Positions 55,820 to 64,000 of a stretch of DNA of 64,000 nucleotides are shown piece after piece. The notes under the pieces are model-generated. The model searched no databases. It saw only the letters and a program-made list of their open reading frames with translations, and was not told where the DNA came from. The stretch covers positions 992,001 through 1,056,000 of the forward strand of contig NZ_SHKO01000001.1 of the NCBI RefSeq assembly GCF_004217095.1, in the 5' to 3' direction. The position numbers were made by a program, and so were the translations under genes. The stretch comes from Advenella incenata. GTDB lineage: Bacteria > Pseudomonadota > Gammaproteobacteria > Burkholderiales > Burkholderiaceae_B. Numbering within the stretch: position 1 is the stretch's first letter; each line of letters opens with the position of its first letter.

Positions 55820-57661
55820 ATGATTCAGAAAAAACTTGATTTTCGTGGTCACGCTTTTCGAAGCGTGTTGTCTTTTACTCTTTCTCATTGGCGCAAGCAG
55901 CCCTTGCGTATCTTGCTGATAGCGGGCCTGGTGCTGCTGTCTGCCGTGGCCGATGTACTCACACCATTGTATGCGGGGCGGCTGATCGACGCGGTCGCCT
56001 CAAATGCGCAAAACGCCACCATTGCCTGGGATGCCGCTATGTTGGCGTTCTGGGTGCTGACTGCGTTGGGTCTGAGCGGAACCCTGTGTCGGGAACTGAC
56101 GTTCCTGAATATCATCGCACTCACTCTGAAAATGATGAGTGAAATTGCCTCTGACGCCTTTCACCGTGTGCAGCGTTTTTCCACGGATTGGCATGCCAAC
56201 AGCTTTGCCGGATCTACCGTCAGAAAAGTTACTCGTGGCATGTGGGCGATTGATATGTTGAACGACACCTTGCTGGTAGCGCTATTGCCTTCTATCGCCA
56301 TGCTGGTGGGCTCAACCTTTCTGCTGAGTATCCAATGGCCCATTATGGGTCTGGTGGTCGGGCTCGGTTCGGTCATCTATATCGGTGTGACCATTTTCCT
56401 GTCGCTGGCCTATGTGGCGCCAGCCGCCAGTCTGGCCAATACCTGGGATACCAGGATGGGCGGGGCGCTGGCCGATGCGATCAGTTGCAATTCAGTTGTC
56501 AAGGCATTTGGCGCCGAGCACAGGGAGGAAGCACGACTTATTCGTGTCATCGACAAATGGCGGCATCGCACGCGCCGTACCTGGATACGCGGCACGATCA
56601 ATGGCGGCGTGCAAGGCTTCATGCTGGTTGTCCTGCAGACGGCGATTCTCGGCGTGGCATTGTTTCTCTGGGGAAGGAATGAGGCCAGTGTCGGCGATAT
56701 TGCATTTGCACTCACGATGTTTTTCATGTTGCAAGGGTACTTGCGTGACGTGGGCATGCACATTCGCAATTTGCAACGAGCAGTTAACGACATGGAAGAG
56801 CTGGTCGCGCTTGAGGCGCAGGCTATTGGTGTGGACGACAGTGCACAGTCGGTTCCGATCGTTATCCGGGACGGCCAGATCCGCTTCGAGAACGTTTCGT
56901 TTCGCTATGGCGATCACGTAACGCCGTTGTTTGCCAACTTCTCGATGACGATCGCCGCAGGCGAACGGGTCGGCCTGGTAGGCCAGTCGGGTTCGGGGAA
57001 ATCAACCTTCGTGAAACTGATTCAGCGGCTGTACGACCTGAATCAGGGGCGTATTTGCATTGACGGGCAGGACATTGCGCACGCGACGCAGGCATCATTG
57101 CGCAATCAGATCGCCATTGTGCAGCAGGAGCCCATCCTGTTTCATCGATCGCTGGCGGAAAACATTGCTTATGCGAGACCCGATGCCAGCCAAGCCGAGA
57201 TTGAGATGGCTGCAAGGCTGGCCAGTGCCCATGACTTTATTACCACCTTGCCCAAAGGGTATGCAACGCTGGTCGGAGAAAGAGGGGTCAAATTGTCCGG
57301 TGGCGAACGTCAGCGTATTGCCATTGCACGCGCTTTTCTTGCCGATTGTCCGATCCTGATCCTGGATGAGGCAACGGCCAGCCTGGATAGTGAAAGCGAA
57401 GTGCTCATTCAACGGGCGATGGAACGCCTGATGGTTGGCCGTACCACGCTTGTCATTGCCCACCGGTTGTCCACGGTTCGCACGCTGGATCGATTGCTGG
57501 TGCTGGAAAAGGGTACGGTCATTGAAGAGGGCAGGCATGAAGCCCTGATCCGGCTCGAAGGCGGCTTGTATCGGCGGTTGTTCGAACGACAGGCGCTGGA
57601 ACTGACCAAAGGCTTTCACGAGCAGACCCCGCCTCGTGCCTCGGTCGCTGAAGTCAGTTGA
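55820..57661 (+). CDS. ABC exporter, fused permease and ATP-binding domains
   Basis: A 613-residue half-transporter: about six membrane segments (about 25-330) followed by an ATPase domain (about 345-600). Walker A is GQSGSGKSTF near 390, the signature LSGGERQRIAIARA near 492, Walker B ILILDEATASLD near 512 and the switch histidine in VIAHRLSTVR. It should work as a homodimer. The frame is open back to an ATG at 55736, but 55820 (MIQKKLDFRG) is closer to where the conserved sequence starts. Drug, lipid or metal export are all possible. Confidence 0.88.
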   Translation: MIQKKLDFRGHAFRSVLSFTLSHWRKQPLRILLIAGLVLLSAVADVLTPLYAGRLIDAVASNAQNATIAWDAAMLAFWVLTALGLSGTLCRELTFLNIIALTLKMMSEIASDAFHRVQRFSTDWHANSFAGSTVRKVTRGMWAIDMLNDTLLVALLPSIAMLVGSTFLLSIQWPIMGLVVGLGSVIYIGVTIFLSLAYVAPAASLANTWDTRMGGALADAISCNSVVKAFGAEHREEARLIRVIDKWRHRTRRTWIRGTINGGVQGFMLVVLQTAILGVALFLWGRNEASVGDIAFALTMFFMLQGYLRDVGMHIRNLQRAVNDMEELVALEAQAIGVDDSAQSVPIVIRDGQIRFENVSFRYGDHVTPLFANFSMTIAAGERVGLVGQSGSGKSTFVKLIQRLYDLNQGRICIDGQDIAHATQASLRNQIAIVQQEPILFHRSLAENIAYARPDASQAEIEMAARLASAHDFITTLPKGYATLVGERGVKLSGGERQRIAIARAFLADCPILILDEATASLDSESEVLIQRAMERLMVGRTTLVIAHRLSTVRTLDRLLVLEKGTVIEEGRHEALIRLEGGLYRRLFERQALELTKGFHEQTPPRASVAEVS

Positions 57662-57670
57662 TGATCGCCA

Positions 57671-57706
57671 CCTGGTCCGCGCCTGTTTACCAACAGCGCG
57701 ACCAGG
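57671..57706 (+). other. Stem-loop after the ABC exporter gene
   Basis: CCTGGTC, GCGC and TGTT on the left pair with AACA, GCGC and GACCAGG on the right, with two single bulged Cs and a short loop. No T-run follows, so a terminator is uncertain. Confidence 0.45.
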
Positions 57707-57835
57707 GCACGCGCCACTTTGCTCGCCGAAAGCCCTGCCCAGAGGAATCAACGACAGCCTTGATGGGCCTCGACCAGCCTGTCTGTATCTTGGTGCCTCT
57801 GACGCAGGTTGACTTCTAATTGTGTCAGGTGCCTA

Positions 57836-58756
57836 TCATGTTTCCAGGCCTGATATGCTGAAGCCGGCGGCTTGCAGTTGCTCAATCAGATTACGATGCT
57901 GCTGCGGCTCCAGTTGAACCAACGGTGGACGTACACGGGTCCAGGACGGATGTGCACTCCAATGAGCGATGGCTGATTTGAGCGCAGGTATCATCGGATA
58001 GCTTTGGAATATCTGGCGGATTTTATCAAGATCCCTTTGCTGGTTGTCGGCATCGGGGCCTTGCCAACTGTTGTACAAGGCATGAATGGCTGGCGCATTC
58101 ACATTGGCAGTGGCACTGATGCACCCGGCGCCACCGCCGCGCAGCGTCTGCAGCAGAAAGGTTTCGCTGCCGGCAAAGACGTCAAAGCCCTCTGGCGCGA
58201 AATGCGTCAGCATGGCCTGGGTATTATTCCAGTCTCCGGAGGAGTCTTTGACGCCGGCCACAACGGAAGGATACGATTTCAGCAGCCGCTCGATCAGGGG
58301 CAGGCTGATGCCCACCTGCGCAACCGGCGGGATATGATATAGGTAGACTCTAAGCTGCTCATTGCCAACCTGCTCGATAACCTCAGAGAAGTAACGGTAC
58401 AGGCCTTCGTCAGATACCCCTTTATAATAGAACGGCGGTAGCATCAGCACGCCGGCGCAACCGTTCTCGACAGCGTGTCGGGTCAGGCGCACGGTTGTTG
58501 GCAGATCGCAGCTGCCGGTGCCAGGCATCATCCCTTTGGGATCCAGCCCGGCGTCAATGACCGCGTCAATCATGGCGATGCGTTCATCGGGTGAAATCGA
58601 ATTTGCTTCCGAGTTAGTGCCCAGAAAGGCCAGGCCGATCTGATTGGCTTGCAGCCATTTGCATTGTTCGGTAAATCTTGCAAGATCAACCGTTGCGTCT
58701 TCGGCAAATGGGGTAACGACGGGGGAGAGTACACCTTTAATTCGATCGGACATCAT
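57836..58756 (-). CDS. DapA-like dihydrodipicolinate synthase family aldolase/dehydratase
   Basis: A 306-residue class I aldolase-fold protein. The Schiff-base lysine is Lys170 in VVAGVKDSSGDW, the tyrosine Tyr140 is in YLYHIPP, and the GTNSEANS loop near 46 matches the GTTGE loop of the family. It is unlikely to be the housekeeping lysine-pathway enzyme because it lies in a catabolic cluster with a Bug binding protein and an enolase-superfamily enzyme. Candidates are a 5-keto-4-deoxyglucarate dehydratase or 2-keto-3-deoxy acid aldolase. Confidence 0.9.
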   Translation of the reverse strand: MMSDRIKGVLSPVVTPFAEDATVDLARFTEQCKWLQANQIGLAFLGTNSEANSISPDERIAMIDAVIDAGLDPKGMMPGTGSCDLPTTVRLTRHAVENGCAGVLMLPPFYYKGVSDEGLYRYFSEVIEQVGNEQLRVYLYHIPPVAQVGISLPLIERLLKSYPSVVAGVKDSSGDWNNTQAMLTHFAPEGFDVFAGSETFLLQTLRGGGAGCISATANVNAPAIHALYNSWQGPDADNQQRDLDKIRQIFQSYPMIPALKSAIAHWSAHPSWTRVRPPLVQLEPQQHRNLIEQLQAAGFSISGLET

Positions 58757-58816
58757 GTCTCCTGTTGGGGGTGTGGTTGTAAAACCCGGGTCTGACAGGA
58801 CACGGGGGGCGTGCGG

Positions 58817-59788
58817 TCATTGAATCTTGATATTCGCGCTTTTTATGACGGCGCGCCATTTTTCTATTTCCTGCTTTTGAAAATCAGCAAATTCGGCGGG
58901 TGGCATGCCTGACGGCTCAACACCCATGGTATCAAGTTTTTTGCGAATCTGCGGGGTGTTCAGAATGGCTTTGATCTGCGAGTACAGTTTTTCTACGATG
59001 GGGTCAGGCGTGCCTTTGGGGGCGAAAATGGCTTGCCATGAACGCATCTCATAGTCGGGCAATCCCAGCTCCTTCATGGTTGGCACATCAGGCAAGCCGG
59101 CCAGCCGGGTTGAGGAAGTGACCGCCAGGGCTCTGACTGTCTTTTGTTGTACATGAGGGATGACGGTCGGCCCTTCGAACATCATGCTGACCTGCCCACC
59201 CATCACGTCCGGTAGTGCTGCCTTGCCGCCATAAGGGACGTGCACGACTTTGACATTAGCTTGCTGGCCGAAAAGAACGCCGGACAAATGTTGTGTCGTT
59301 CCAATTCCCGACGATGCATAGGTGATGGTGTCCGGCTTGTCCCTGGCCGCTGCGATAATCGCCTTGAGGTCGGTGAACGGGCTTTTGTTGGAGACCACCA
59401 GCGTATTGGCATTGAAACCGATAATCGTAATGGGCTTGAAATCACCGGCCGGATCATATTGCATATTCGGAAACAGTCCGGCATTGATTGCATGCGAGGC
59501 GATGCTGCCGCCCATGATGGTATAACCGTCGGCTTTGGCCCTGGCTACGTAGGTCGAGCCGATCATGCCGGTGGCGCCAGGTTTGTTCTCGATCACCACG
59601 GGGACCTTCAGTCGCTTGCCCAGTTCGTCGGCAATGATGCGGCCCAGGACATCGGTATTGCTGCCTGCCGGGAACGGTACAACATAGGTAATCGCCTTGT
59701 TCGGCCACGCATCCTGTGCGCAGGCAAAACCGGGAAAAGAGGCCACCACTAACGTCGTTGCTGCAATTGCATATTGAATTTTGTTCAC
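58817..59788 (-). CDS. Bug family (TctC-like) tripartite tricarboxylate transporter binding protein
   Basis: A 323-residue periplasmic binding protein. The GTG at 59788 is chosen: AAGGAGA lies just upstream and the signal peptide (MNKIQYAIAATTLVVASF, ending FACAQDA) then starts correctly, while 50 upstream codons are not protein-like. The family start WPNKAITYVVPFPAGSNTD and SGIGTTQHLSGVLFGQQ near 165 are present. No TctA/TctB genes are adjacent. It lies between the DapA-like and enolase-superfamily genes on the same strand, so it likely binds their organic-acid substrate. Confidence 0.92.
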   Translation of the reverse strand: MNKIQYAIAATTLVVASFPGFACAQDAWPNKAITYVVPFPAGSNTDVLGRIIADELGKRLKVPVVIENKPGATGMIGSTYVARAKADGYTIMGGSIASHAINAGLFPNMQYDPAGDFKPITIIGFNANTLVVSNKSPFTDLKAIIAAARDKPDTITYASSGIGTTQHLSGVLFGQQANVKVVHVPYGGKAALPDVMGGQVSMMFEGPTVIPHVQQKTVRALAVTSSTRLAGLPDVPTMKELGLPDYEMRSWQAIFAPKGTPDPIVEKLYSQIKAILNTPQIRKKLDTMGVEPSGMPPAEFADFQKQEIEKWRAVIKSANIKIQ

Positions 59789-59916
59789 GTTTGTCTCCTT
59801 GGAACGTGTACGGCCATATTGCGAAAATGCTGCTGTCTGCTCTGACTCGTTATCTGGTGATCTCCCTGGCCAGTTCTGCCTGATGACTTGCGTGGTGCTT
59901 CCCCATTCATTCCTTA

Positions 59917-61044
59917 TTACTTTTTTATTAACTCCCATTTAGCCAGACTGGCCAGGTATTTTTCATCGAACTCGAAGCCCAGGCCAGGTTCCTGGTGCAG
60001 GATGACATGACCATCCTTGTGCGATAACTGCCGGTCTACCAGGCGCCGGAAGTTAAGCACCTGGTCGTCCCAGAAATACTCTACGTAGCGGGCGTTGGGC
60101 GTGCTGGCCACCAGTGGCGCATGCAGGTCATGAAACCAGTGCGGACACATGACCAGGCCAAAACTGGCCGCGGTCTGGGCAATTCTGCGCCATTCCGTAA
60201 TGCCGCCGCAAACCGCCGCATCGGTCTGCAGGATCGAGGCCGCGCCCTGGTCCATCAGAGCCTTGTGGTACCAACGGCCGTAGCCGATCTCGGCGGTGGC
60301 TATCGGTATATGCGTCATGCGAGCCAGACGGGCGTGGTTTTCCAGGTCGTCCGGCAAGAAGGGCTCTTCGATAAAATAAGGGTCGTATTGTTCGAAGCGT
60401 CTGACATACTGCATAGCCTGGGTGGTGTCATACCAGGCATTATTCATATCCATCATCAGCTCAACGTCTGGTCCTACTGCTTCGCGTGCTGCCTTCAGGC
60501 GCTGTTCTTCTTCTCTGGGCGATAAGCGCCCGGATTTCATTTTCACCGCCTTGAATCCCTTGGCAACGTAACTGGCCATTTCTTCACCCAGATGCCCGGG
60601 CGTCTTGCCGTCCAGGTAATAGCCACCGCTGGCGTATGCCGGCACCCGCTCCAGGGCGACAGCGCCAAGGAACTTATGCAGGGGCAGCTGATGGGTTTTC
60701 GCATTAAGATCCCACAGCGCAATATCGAGCGCGCTGAGCGCACGCATCACGGTGCCGGACCGGCCTTGCAACAACGATTCCTGGTACATTGTCTGCCACA
60801 GCCCCTCCACTGCATAGGAGTCCTGCCCGATCAATACTGGCGCCAGCAATTGGCTTACCGCCTGTGTAAAAAGCGGGCCGCCGGCGCTGCCTACGTAGCA
60901 AAATCCAATGCCCGTTACCCCGTCGGTCGAGGTCACTTTGACCAGGCCGTAATGGCGCGCGCTCACTGTGCGGTTGGAAAACGAGGTGACTTTGTCAAGC
61001 GGCACGACCGGCGCGCATACCTGTATCGATTCGATAATTGGCAT
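59917..61044 (-). CDS. Mandelate racemase/muconate lactonizing enzyme family protein
   Basis: A 375-residue enolase-superfamily enzyme that takes a proton from the carbon next to a carboxylate. The KxK pair is Lys168/Lys170 in VKMKSGR, the magnesium ligands are Asp199, Glu226 and Glu252 (MMDMNNAWY, FIEEPF, TAEIG), and Asp275 with His302 or His305 in PHWFHDLHAP form the second acid/base pair. This is a mandelate racemase-type site, typical of acid-sugar dehydratases. It is first in a minus-strand set with the Bug and DapA-like genes and divergent from a LysR gene. Confidence 0.9.
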   Translation of the reverse strand: MPIIESIQVCAPVVPLDKVTSFSNRTVSARHYGLVKVTSTDGVTGIGFCYVGSAGGPLFTQAVSQLLAPVLIGQDSYAVEGLWQTMYQESLLQGRSGTVMRALSALDIALWDLNAKTHQLPLHKFLGAVALERVPAYASGGYYLDGKTPGHLGEEMASYVAKGFKAVKMKSGRLSPREEEQRLKAAREAVGPDVELMMDMNNAWYDTTQAMQYVRRFEQYDPYFIEEPFLPDDLENHARLARMTHIPIATAEIGYGRWYHKALMDQGAASILQTDAAVCGGITEWRRIAQTAASFGLVMCPHWFHDLHAPLVASTPNARYVEYFWDDQVLNFRRLVDRQLSHKDGHVILHQEPGLGFEFDEKYLASLAKWELIKK

Positions 61045-61120
61045 AGGATCCTTTTTACTGTTGATGACGAGTGAAATGAAGTGAACACATAATGCTATTA
61101 TTGGAAGTTCGTAACATCAG

Positions 61121-61132
61121 AACAATATTGTT
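61121..61132. promoter_or_regulatory. Palindrome AACAATATTGTT in the divergent promoter region
   Basis: A 12-base perfect palindrome 77 bases from the enolase-family start. Its centre is 33 bases, about three helical turns, from the centre of a second perfect palindrome. Confidence 0.5.
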
Positions 61133-61151
61133 TTGCTGGGTTCAGAAATAA

Positions 61152-61167
61152 CAAAAACTAGTTTTTG
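61152..61167. promoter_or_regulatory. Perfect 16-base palindrome CAAAAACTAGTTTTTG
   Basis: It lies 55 bases ahead of the LysR GTG start and in the same divergent gap as AACAATATTGTT. Paired on one helical face, the two could be the recognition and activation half-sites of a LysR tetramer. Confidence 0.55.
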
Positions 61168-61221
61168 AGACCCCGACTCACCTGGATCGGGTTGGCGTTT
61201 ATTACAACTGAAAGGACAGAT

Positions 61222-62082
61222 GTGGACACCCGATTTCTGGAAAGCTTCGTGCAGGTCGTCGAGCTGGGGTCCGTGGCTGCGGCGGCCAGGCAGCTGGATT
61301 TGACGCCCACCGCCGTATCGCTCAGGCTCAGGGCGTTGGAAGCTGACGTTGGCACAGCGCTAATCAAGCGTGTGGGCCGCACAATGATGCCAACCGAGGC
61401 GGGCAGCAAGGCATTGCGCCAGGCCAAGCTGGTGCTGGCTGAAGTAAAAAACTTTAGTTCGCTGGCCAGCAATACCGAGTTGCCGGCCGGACCGCTGACG
61501 CTTGGCGCCACGCCCTCGGTCGTCAAGGGCATGCTTCCCGGGATGCTCAGAAAATGGCTTGGCAAATATGAAGGTACCAAGATTCTGATAGAGCCGGCAG
61601 CATCCACCGTGCTTTACCAGCGCTTGTTGCAAGGGGAGCTGGATGCGGCCATCCTGGTACACCCCTTATTCGAGGTGCCAAAAACAGTCTTGTGGAAGCA
61701 GCTCAGGAAAGAGCCGCTGATCCTGCTTGCACCGGCCCGGTTGCAGGGACAGGACCCGTTTTCAATTTTAAGAAAATATCCATTCATCCGCTATGACAGA
61801 CGTGTTGTCGCTGGCAAGATGGCCGACGATTACCTGAAATTGCATGGGGTCTATCCTGAGCCCTGGCTGGAACTGGATGGGCTGGACTATATTTCCGATC
61901 TGGTCAAAGCCGATCTTGGGGTATCTGTCGTACCCGACTGGAGTTATGGCAATCAATACGATCCTGGCCTGATCCGGCATCGGTTGCCGGGGCCGGTGCC
62001 CACCCGCAATTTGGGCATCATGTGGTTGCGTTCCAATGTAAGGGAAAAGCTGATTCATGCTTTTCTGGCGCTGGCCGATTGA
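61222..62082 (+). CDS. LysR family transcriptional regulator
   Basis: A 286-residue LysR-type regulator with the N-terminal helix-turn-helix (about 2-60, FLESFVQVVELGSVAAAARQL and LRALEADVGTALIKRVG) and the C-terminal effector-binding domain. The GTG at 61222 is preferred because AAAGGA lies five bases before it; the frame is open 19 codons further upstream. It is divergent from the enolase-superfamily gene and very likely regulates that cluster. Confidence 0.92.
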   Translation: MDTRFLESFVQVVELGSVAAAARQLDLTPTAVSLRLRALEADVGTALIKRVGRTMMPTEAGSKALRQAKLVLAEVKNFSSLASNTELPAGPLTLGATPSVVKGMLPGMLRKWLGKYEGTKILIEPAASTVLYQRLLQGELDAAILVHPLFEVPKTVLWKQLRKEPLILLAPARLQGQDPFSILRKYPFIRYDRRVVAGKMADDYLKLHGVYPEPWLELDGLDYISDLVKADLGVSVVPDWSYGNQYDPGLIRHRLPGPVPTRNLGIMWLRSNVREKLIHAFLALAD

Positions 62083-62238
62083 GGAACCGGGCATTACTTG
62101 GCCGCCTTGCTGCTTTACGAGGCGACGTTAGCGTCCTATACGAGAGATCGGGGTGCCTGTCTGTGATGCGAGACAGGTGTGCTTCATATTGAAATCTGCT
62201 GACGAGCCAGCCGACTAATGCCCTTGGGCTTCTTATAC

Positions 62239-62427
62239 TCAATACCGCTGAAAATAATAGATACCAAAGTTAACGGCCAGCAGGACAACCAGAACACCAA
62301 AAAAACTGGCAATAAAAAGACCGAACCTGTGCAACTTTGTCTTATCTTTGTTTTTCTTTGAGAATAGGGTAAATAATGACGCGCCAATAGCAATGCCGAT
62401 AATGCTGGCCGGATTCATAAGTTGCAT
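62239..62427 (-). CDS. Small membrane protein, 62 residues, unknown
   Basis: I do not recognise a family. AAGGA sits nine bases ahead of the ATG. The product has two hydrophobic segments (about 8-24 and 36-58) separated by a short basic stretch (KKNKDKTKLHRF), so both ends would be on the same side of the membrane. It stands between a LysR gene end and a stretch without genes, with its own strand orientation. Confidence 0.5.
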   Translation of the reverse strand: MQLMNPASIIGIAIGASLFTLFSKKNKDKTKLHRFGLFIASFFGVLVVLLAVNFGIYYFQRY

Positions 62428-62698
62428 AAGAAATAGTCCTTGTTATAAAAATAGATGAGACGGCATATTATCTCTATTTTGCGTGTTGTGCATTATCTTA
62501 TCGTCAGGGGGCAGGGTGTGAATAGAGCCGTACACATATATGCAAGGCTAATGCGTTATCTTTTTTGCAAGTATATTTATGTGGGCCCGGATCGCGCTGC
62601 CTTGCGCAATCAGCTCTTGTCAGGTAAGCGAAATACTCGGATTCGCAGGCGCTTGATACGGCGCTGGCTCTTGTTGCTTACGCAATTGGCGAACCTGC

Positions 62699-63715
62699 TT
62701 ATCGTTCGACAGAGCCAGTGCCGTTGCCAACAGCGCGCGCGCTGTTGGCTATGAAATTCAATGGCCCGTTGCCCGCCAGTCCATATTTATCATCGTCCTG
62801 CAGGCTGCCATCGCGCACGATATCAATCAGCATTCTTGCAAAAATTTCCGCACAGGGAACCAGTTTCTGGTCCTTGATCTGAACCAGCGCCCATTCGCCG
62901 AACCGGTTGCGTGTCATGGGGATGTTCAGGCGGACAGCATGTCCCTCTTGCAGCGCCTGTTCCATCATCAGGTTGCTGCTTACAAAAATAATGTCCGAGT
63001 CCGGGACCAGGCGATTGATCAGCGAAATATCATCACATTTGAAATTGACCGAGAACAGGTCGTTGTGGTCCAGGCCAAGACTGTGCTTGAGCTCGGAAAA
63101 AACCAGGGTGGGCAGGCTGACTGACGCAAAGGTGTAATCCAGGATTTCTACTGGCGCTATTGGTCTTGACCGGTCGAGCCGGATCAGTGGATGATTGGCA
63201 TCGCAAAACAGAGCGACTGTCAGGCCGCCAATGGGGGTAACTTTCAGGAATGGATCATCCTCAAGATTGCGGATATCGGCAATGAAATAATCGATCGCCC
63301 CTTCTTTCAATTGCACCAGCAGGTTAGTCCAGTTGTCTATGCGGATATCCAGGGAAATTCTCGGATAATTCGCTTGCAATTGCCTTATGGCAGTGTGCAG
63401 GAAACATTTGGCGGGGAAAGGGCCCGATCCCACCTTGATGGTCCCGTATTCTCCCGTTTTTAGATAGTCCAGATTCTTGTGAAAGTTGCGGATCTCCGCC
63501 AGCAGGTGTCTGGCGTGGTCGACCACGAACTTGCCGGCTGGGGTTACAAGCACGGAATTCTTGCTTCGATCGAAAATCGCAATCCCGATTTGTTGTTCGA
63601 TGGCCTGAATGCTTTTACTCAGGGCCGATTGGCTCAGAAACACGCGTTCGGCCGCCTTGCTGAAATTCAGTGTCTCTGACAGCACCACAATATGGTTCAA
63701 TTGTTTAAAGTTCAT
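62699..63715 (-). CDS. LysR family transcriptional regulator
   Basis: A 338-residue LysR-type regulator. The N-terminal helix-turn-helix (MNFKQLNHIVVLSETLNFSK then SKSIQAIEQQIGIAIFDR) is followed by a two-lobed effector domain. It is divergent from the oxidoreductase gene that starts at 63870 and runs past the window end, so it likely regulates that gene. The C-terminal tail, about 30 residues longer than usual, is Asn/Gly-rich. Confidence 0.92.
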   Translation of the reverse strand: MNFKQLNHIVVLSETLNFSKAAERVFLSQSALSKSIQAIEQQIGIAIFDRSKNSVLVTPAGKFVVDHARHLLAEIRNFHKNLDYLKTGEYGTIKVGSGPFPAKCFLHTAIRQLQANYPRISLDIRIDNWTNLLVQLKEGAIDYFIADIRNLEDDPFLKVTPIGGLTVALFCDANHPLIRLDRSRPIAPVEILDYTFASVSLPTLVFSELKHSLGLDHNDLFSVNFKCDDISLINRLVPDSDIIFVSSNLMMEQALQEGHAVRLNIPMTRNRFGEWALVQIKDQKLVPCAEIFARMLIDIVRDGSLQDDDKYGLAGNGPLNFIANSARAVGNGTGSVER

Positions 63716-63801
63716 TATGAATTTTATTCATCACCGTCCTCCGAATTATTCATTATATAGAATCAGGAGCAACTGGTATATTGTCTAAATGATGCGGTAA
63801 G

Positions 63802-63818
63802 CGGAATGTTTTGTTCCG
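63802..63818. promoter_or_regulatory. Inverted repeat CGGAA-N7-TTCCG in the divergent gap
   Basis: A five-base perfect inverted repeat, 52 bases ahead of the oxidoreductase start and 87 from the LysR start. It fits the T-N11-A style of LysR sites only loosely. Confidence 0.35.
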
Positions 63819-63869
63819 ATTTTCAGCACCAAATAATTCTGTGGCAAACAGAAAATTGGAGACAGGCCA

Positions 63870-64000
63870 GTGATCAATAACGGTGGCTACAACACGCCCA
63901 GTGGCTGGAATGCGGTGGCACGCAATCGTGTTGTCGGCGCACGTTTGCAACGCGATCTTAAGGTCCGGTTCCTGGTGGTTGGGGCCGGTTTCGCAGGATT
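63870..64000 (+). CDS. FAD/NAD(P)-dependent oxidoreductase, 5' part only
   Basis: The gene continues past the window end. A GTG start at 63870 has GGAG about seven bases before it. The visible 43 residues end in VRFLVVGAGFAG, the GxGxxG start of a Rossmann FAD or NAD(P)-binding fold, preceded by about 30 unstructured residues. The family (DAO, monooxygenase or other) cannot be told from this part. It is divergent from a LysR gene. Confidence 0.65.
   Translation, partial: MINNGGYNTPSGWNAVARNRVVGARLQRDLKVRFLVVGAGFAG

Overview
The window is a 64-kb piece of a betaproteobacterial chromosome, most like Alcaligenaceae (Advenella/Bordetella relatives). This rests on recognisable protein families and gene order: Bug-type (TctC-like) solute-binding proteins, a full F-type ATP synthase operon, an rsmB-DUF4390-ntrY-response regulator-trkA-trkH cluster, and a rhodanese-grxC-secB-gpsA block next to gpmA-envC-ctpA. 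The species call is inference; no database search was possible.

Layout. 0-8.5 kb (+): rsmB, a DUF4390 protein, an NtrY-type kinase, a short NtrX-like regulator without a sigma54 AAA+ domain, the TrkA/TrkH potassium system and trmL. 8.6-12.6 kb (-): an IclR regulator, a polar amino-acid ABC importer and hutG. 12.8-24 kb: comF, a BioC-like methyltransferase, a conserved envelope/redox/export block (gpsA, secB, grxC, rhodanese on -; gpmA, envC, ctpA, moeB/thiF-like on +) and an M61 peptidase. 24-32.6 kb (+): an enoyl-CoA hydratase and atpIBEFHAGDC, closed by a very strong terminator. 32.6-38.5 kb: an M20 amidohydrolase, an MFS transporter and a ThDP-dependent enzyme on -, with a divergent Bug protein. 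39-49 kb: a small unknown protein, a Fis-type regulator with a degenerate receiver, hemE, priA, rep, a class III CoA-transferase and a membrane-anchored dihaem cytochrome c with a repeat linker.

At 49.2 kb a tRNA-Arg(CCG) is followed directly by a decayed tyrosine integrase. The next ~6 kb (49.3-55.7 kb) looks like a remnant island of lower GC by eye: quinone reductase/HxlR pair, GNAT remnant, and a LysR-HAD-D-threonine aldolase/D-serine dehydratase-like-RidA module. From 55.8 kb backbone-like sequence resumes: an ABC exporter, a probable acid-sugar catabolic cluster (DapA-like aldolase/dehydratase, Bug protein, enolase-superfamily enzyme) with its divergent LysR gene, a tiny membrane protein, another LysR regulator and the first codons of a FAD/NAD(P) oxidoreductase cut by the window end.

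No CRISPR array, insertion sequence, rRNA or complete prophage was seen. The most interesting points are the K+ uptake/two-component arrangement, the pseudo-receiver Fis regulator, the tRNA-integrase island with its D-amino-acid/RidA module, and several perfect palindromes at divergent promoters that look like unassigned operators.
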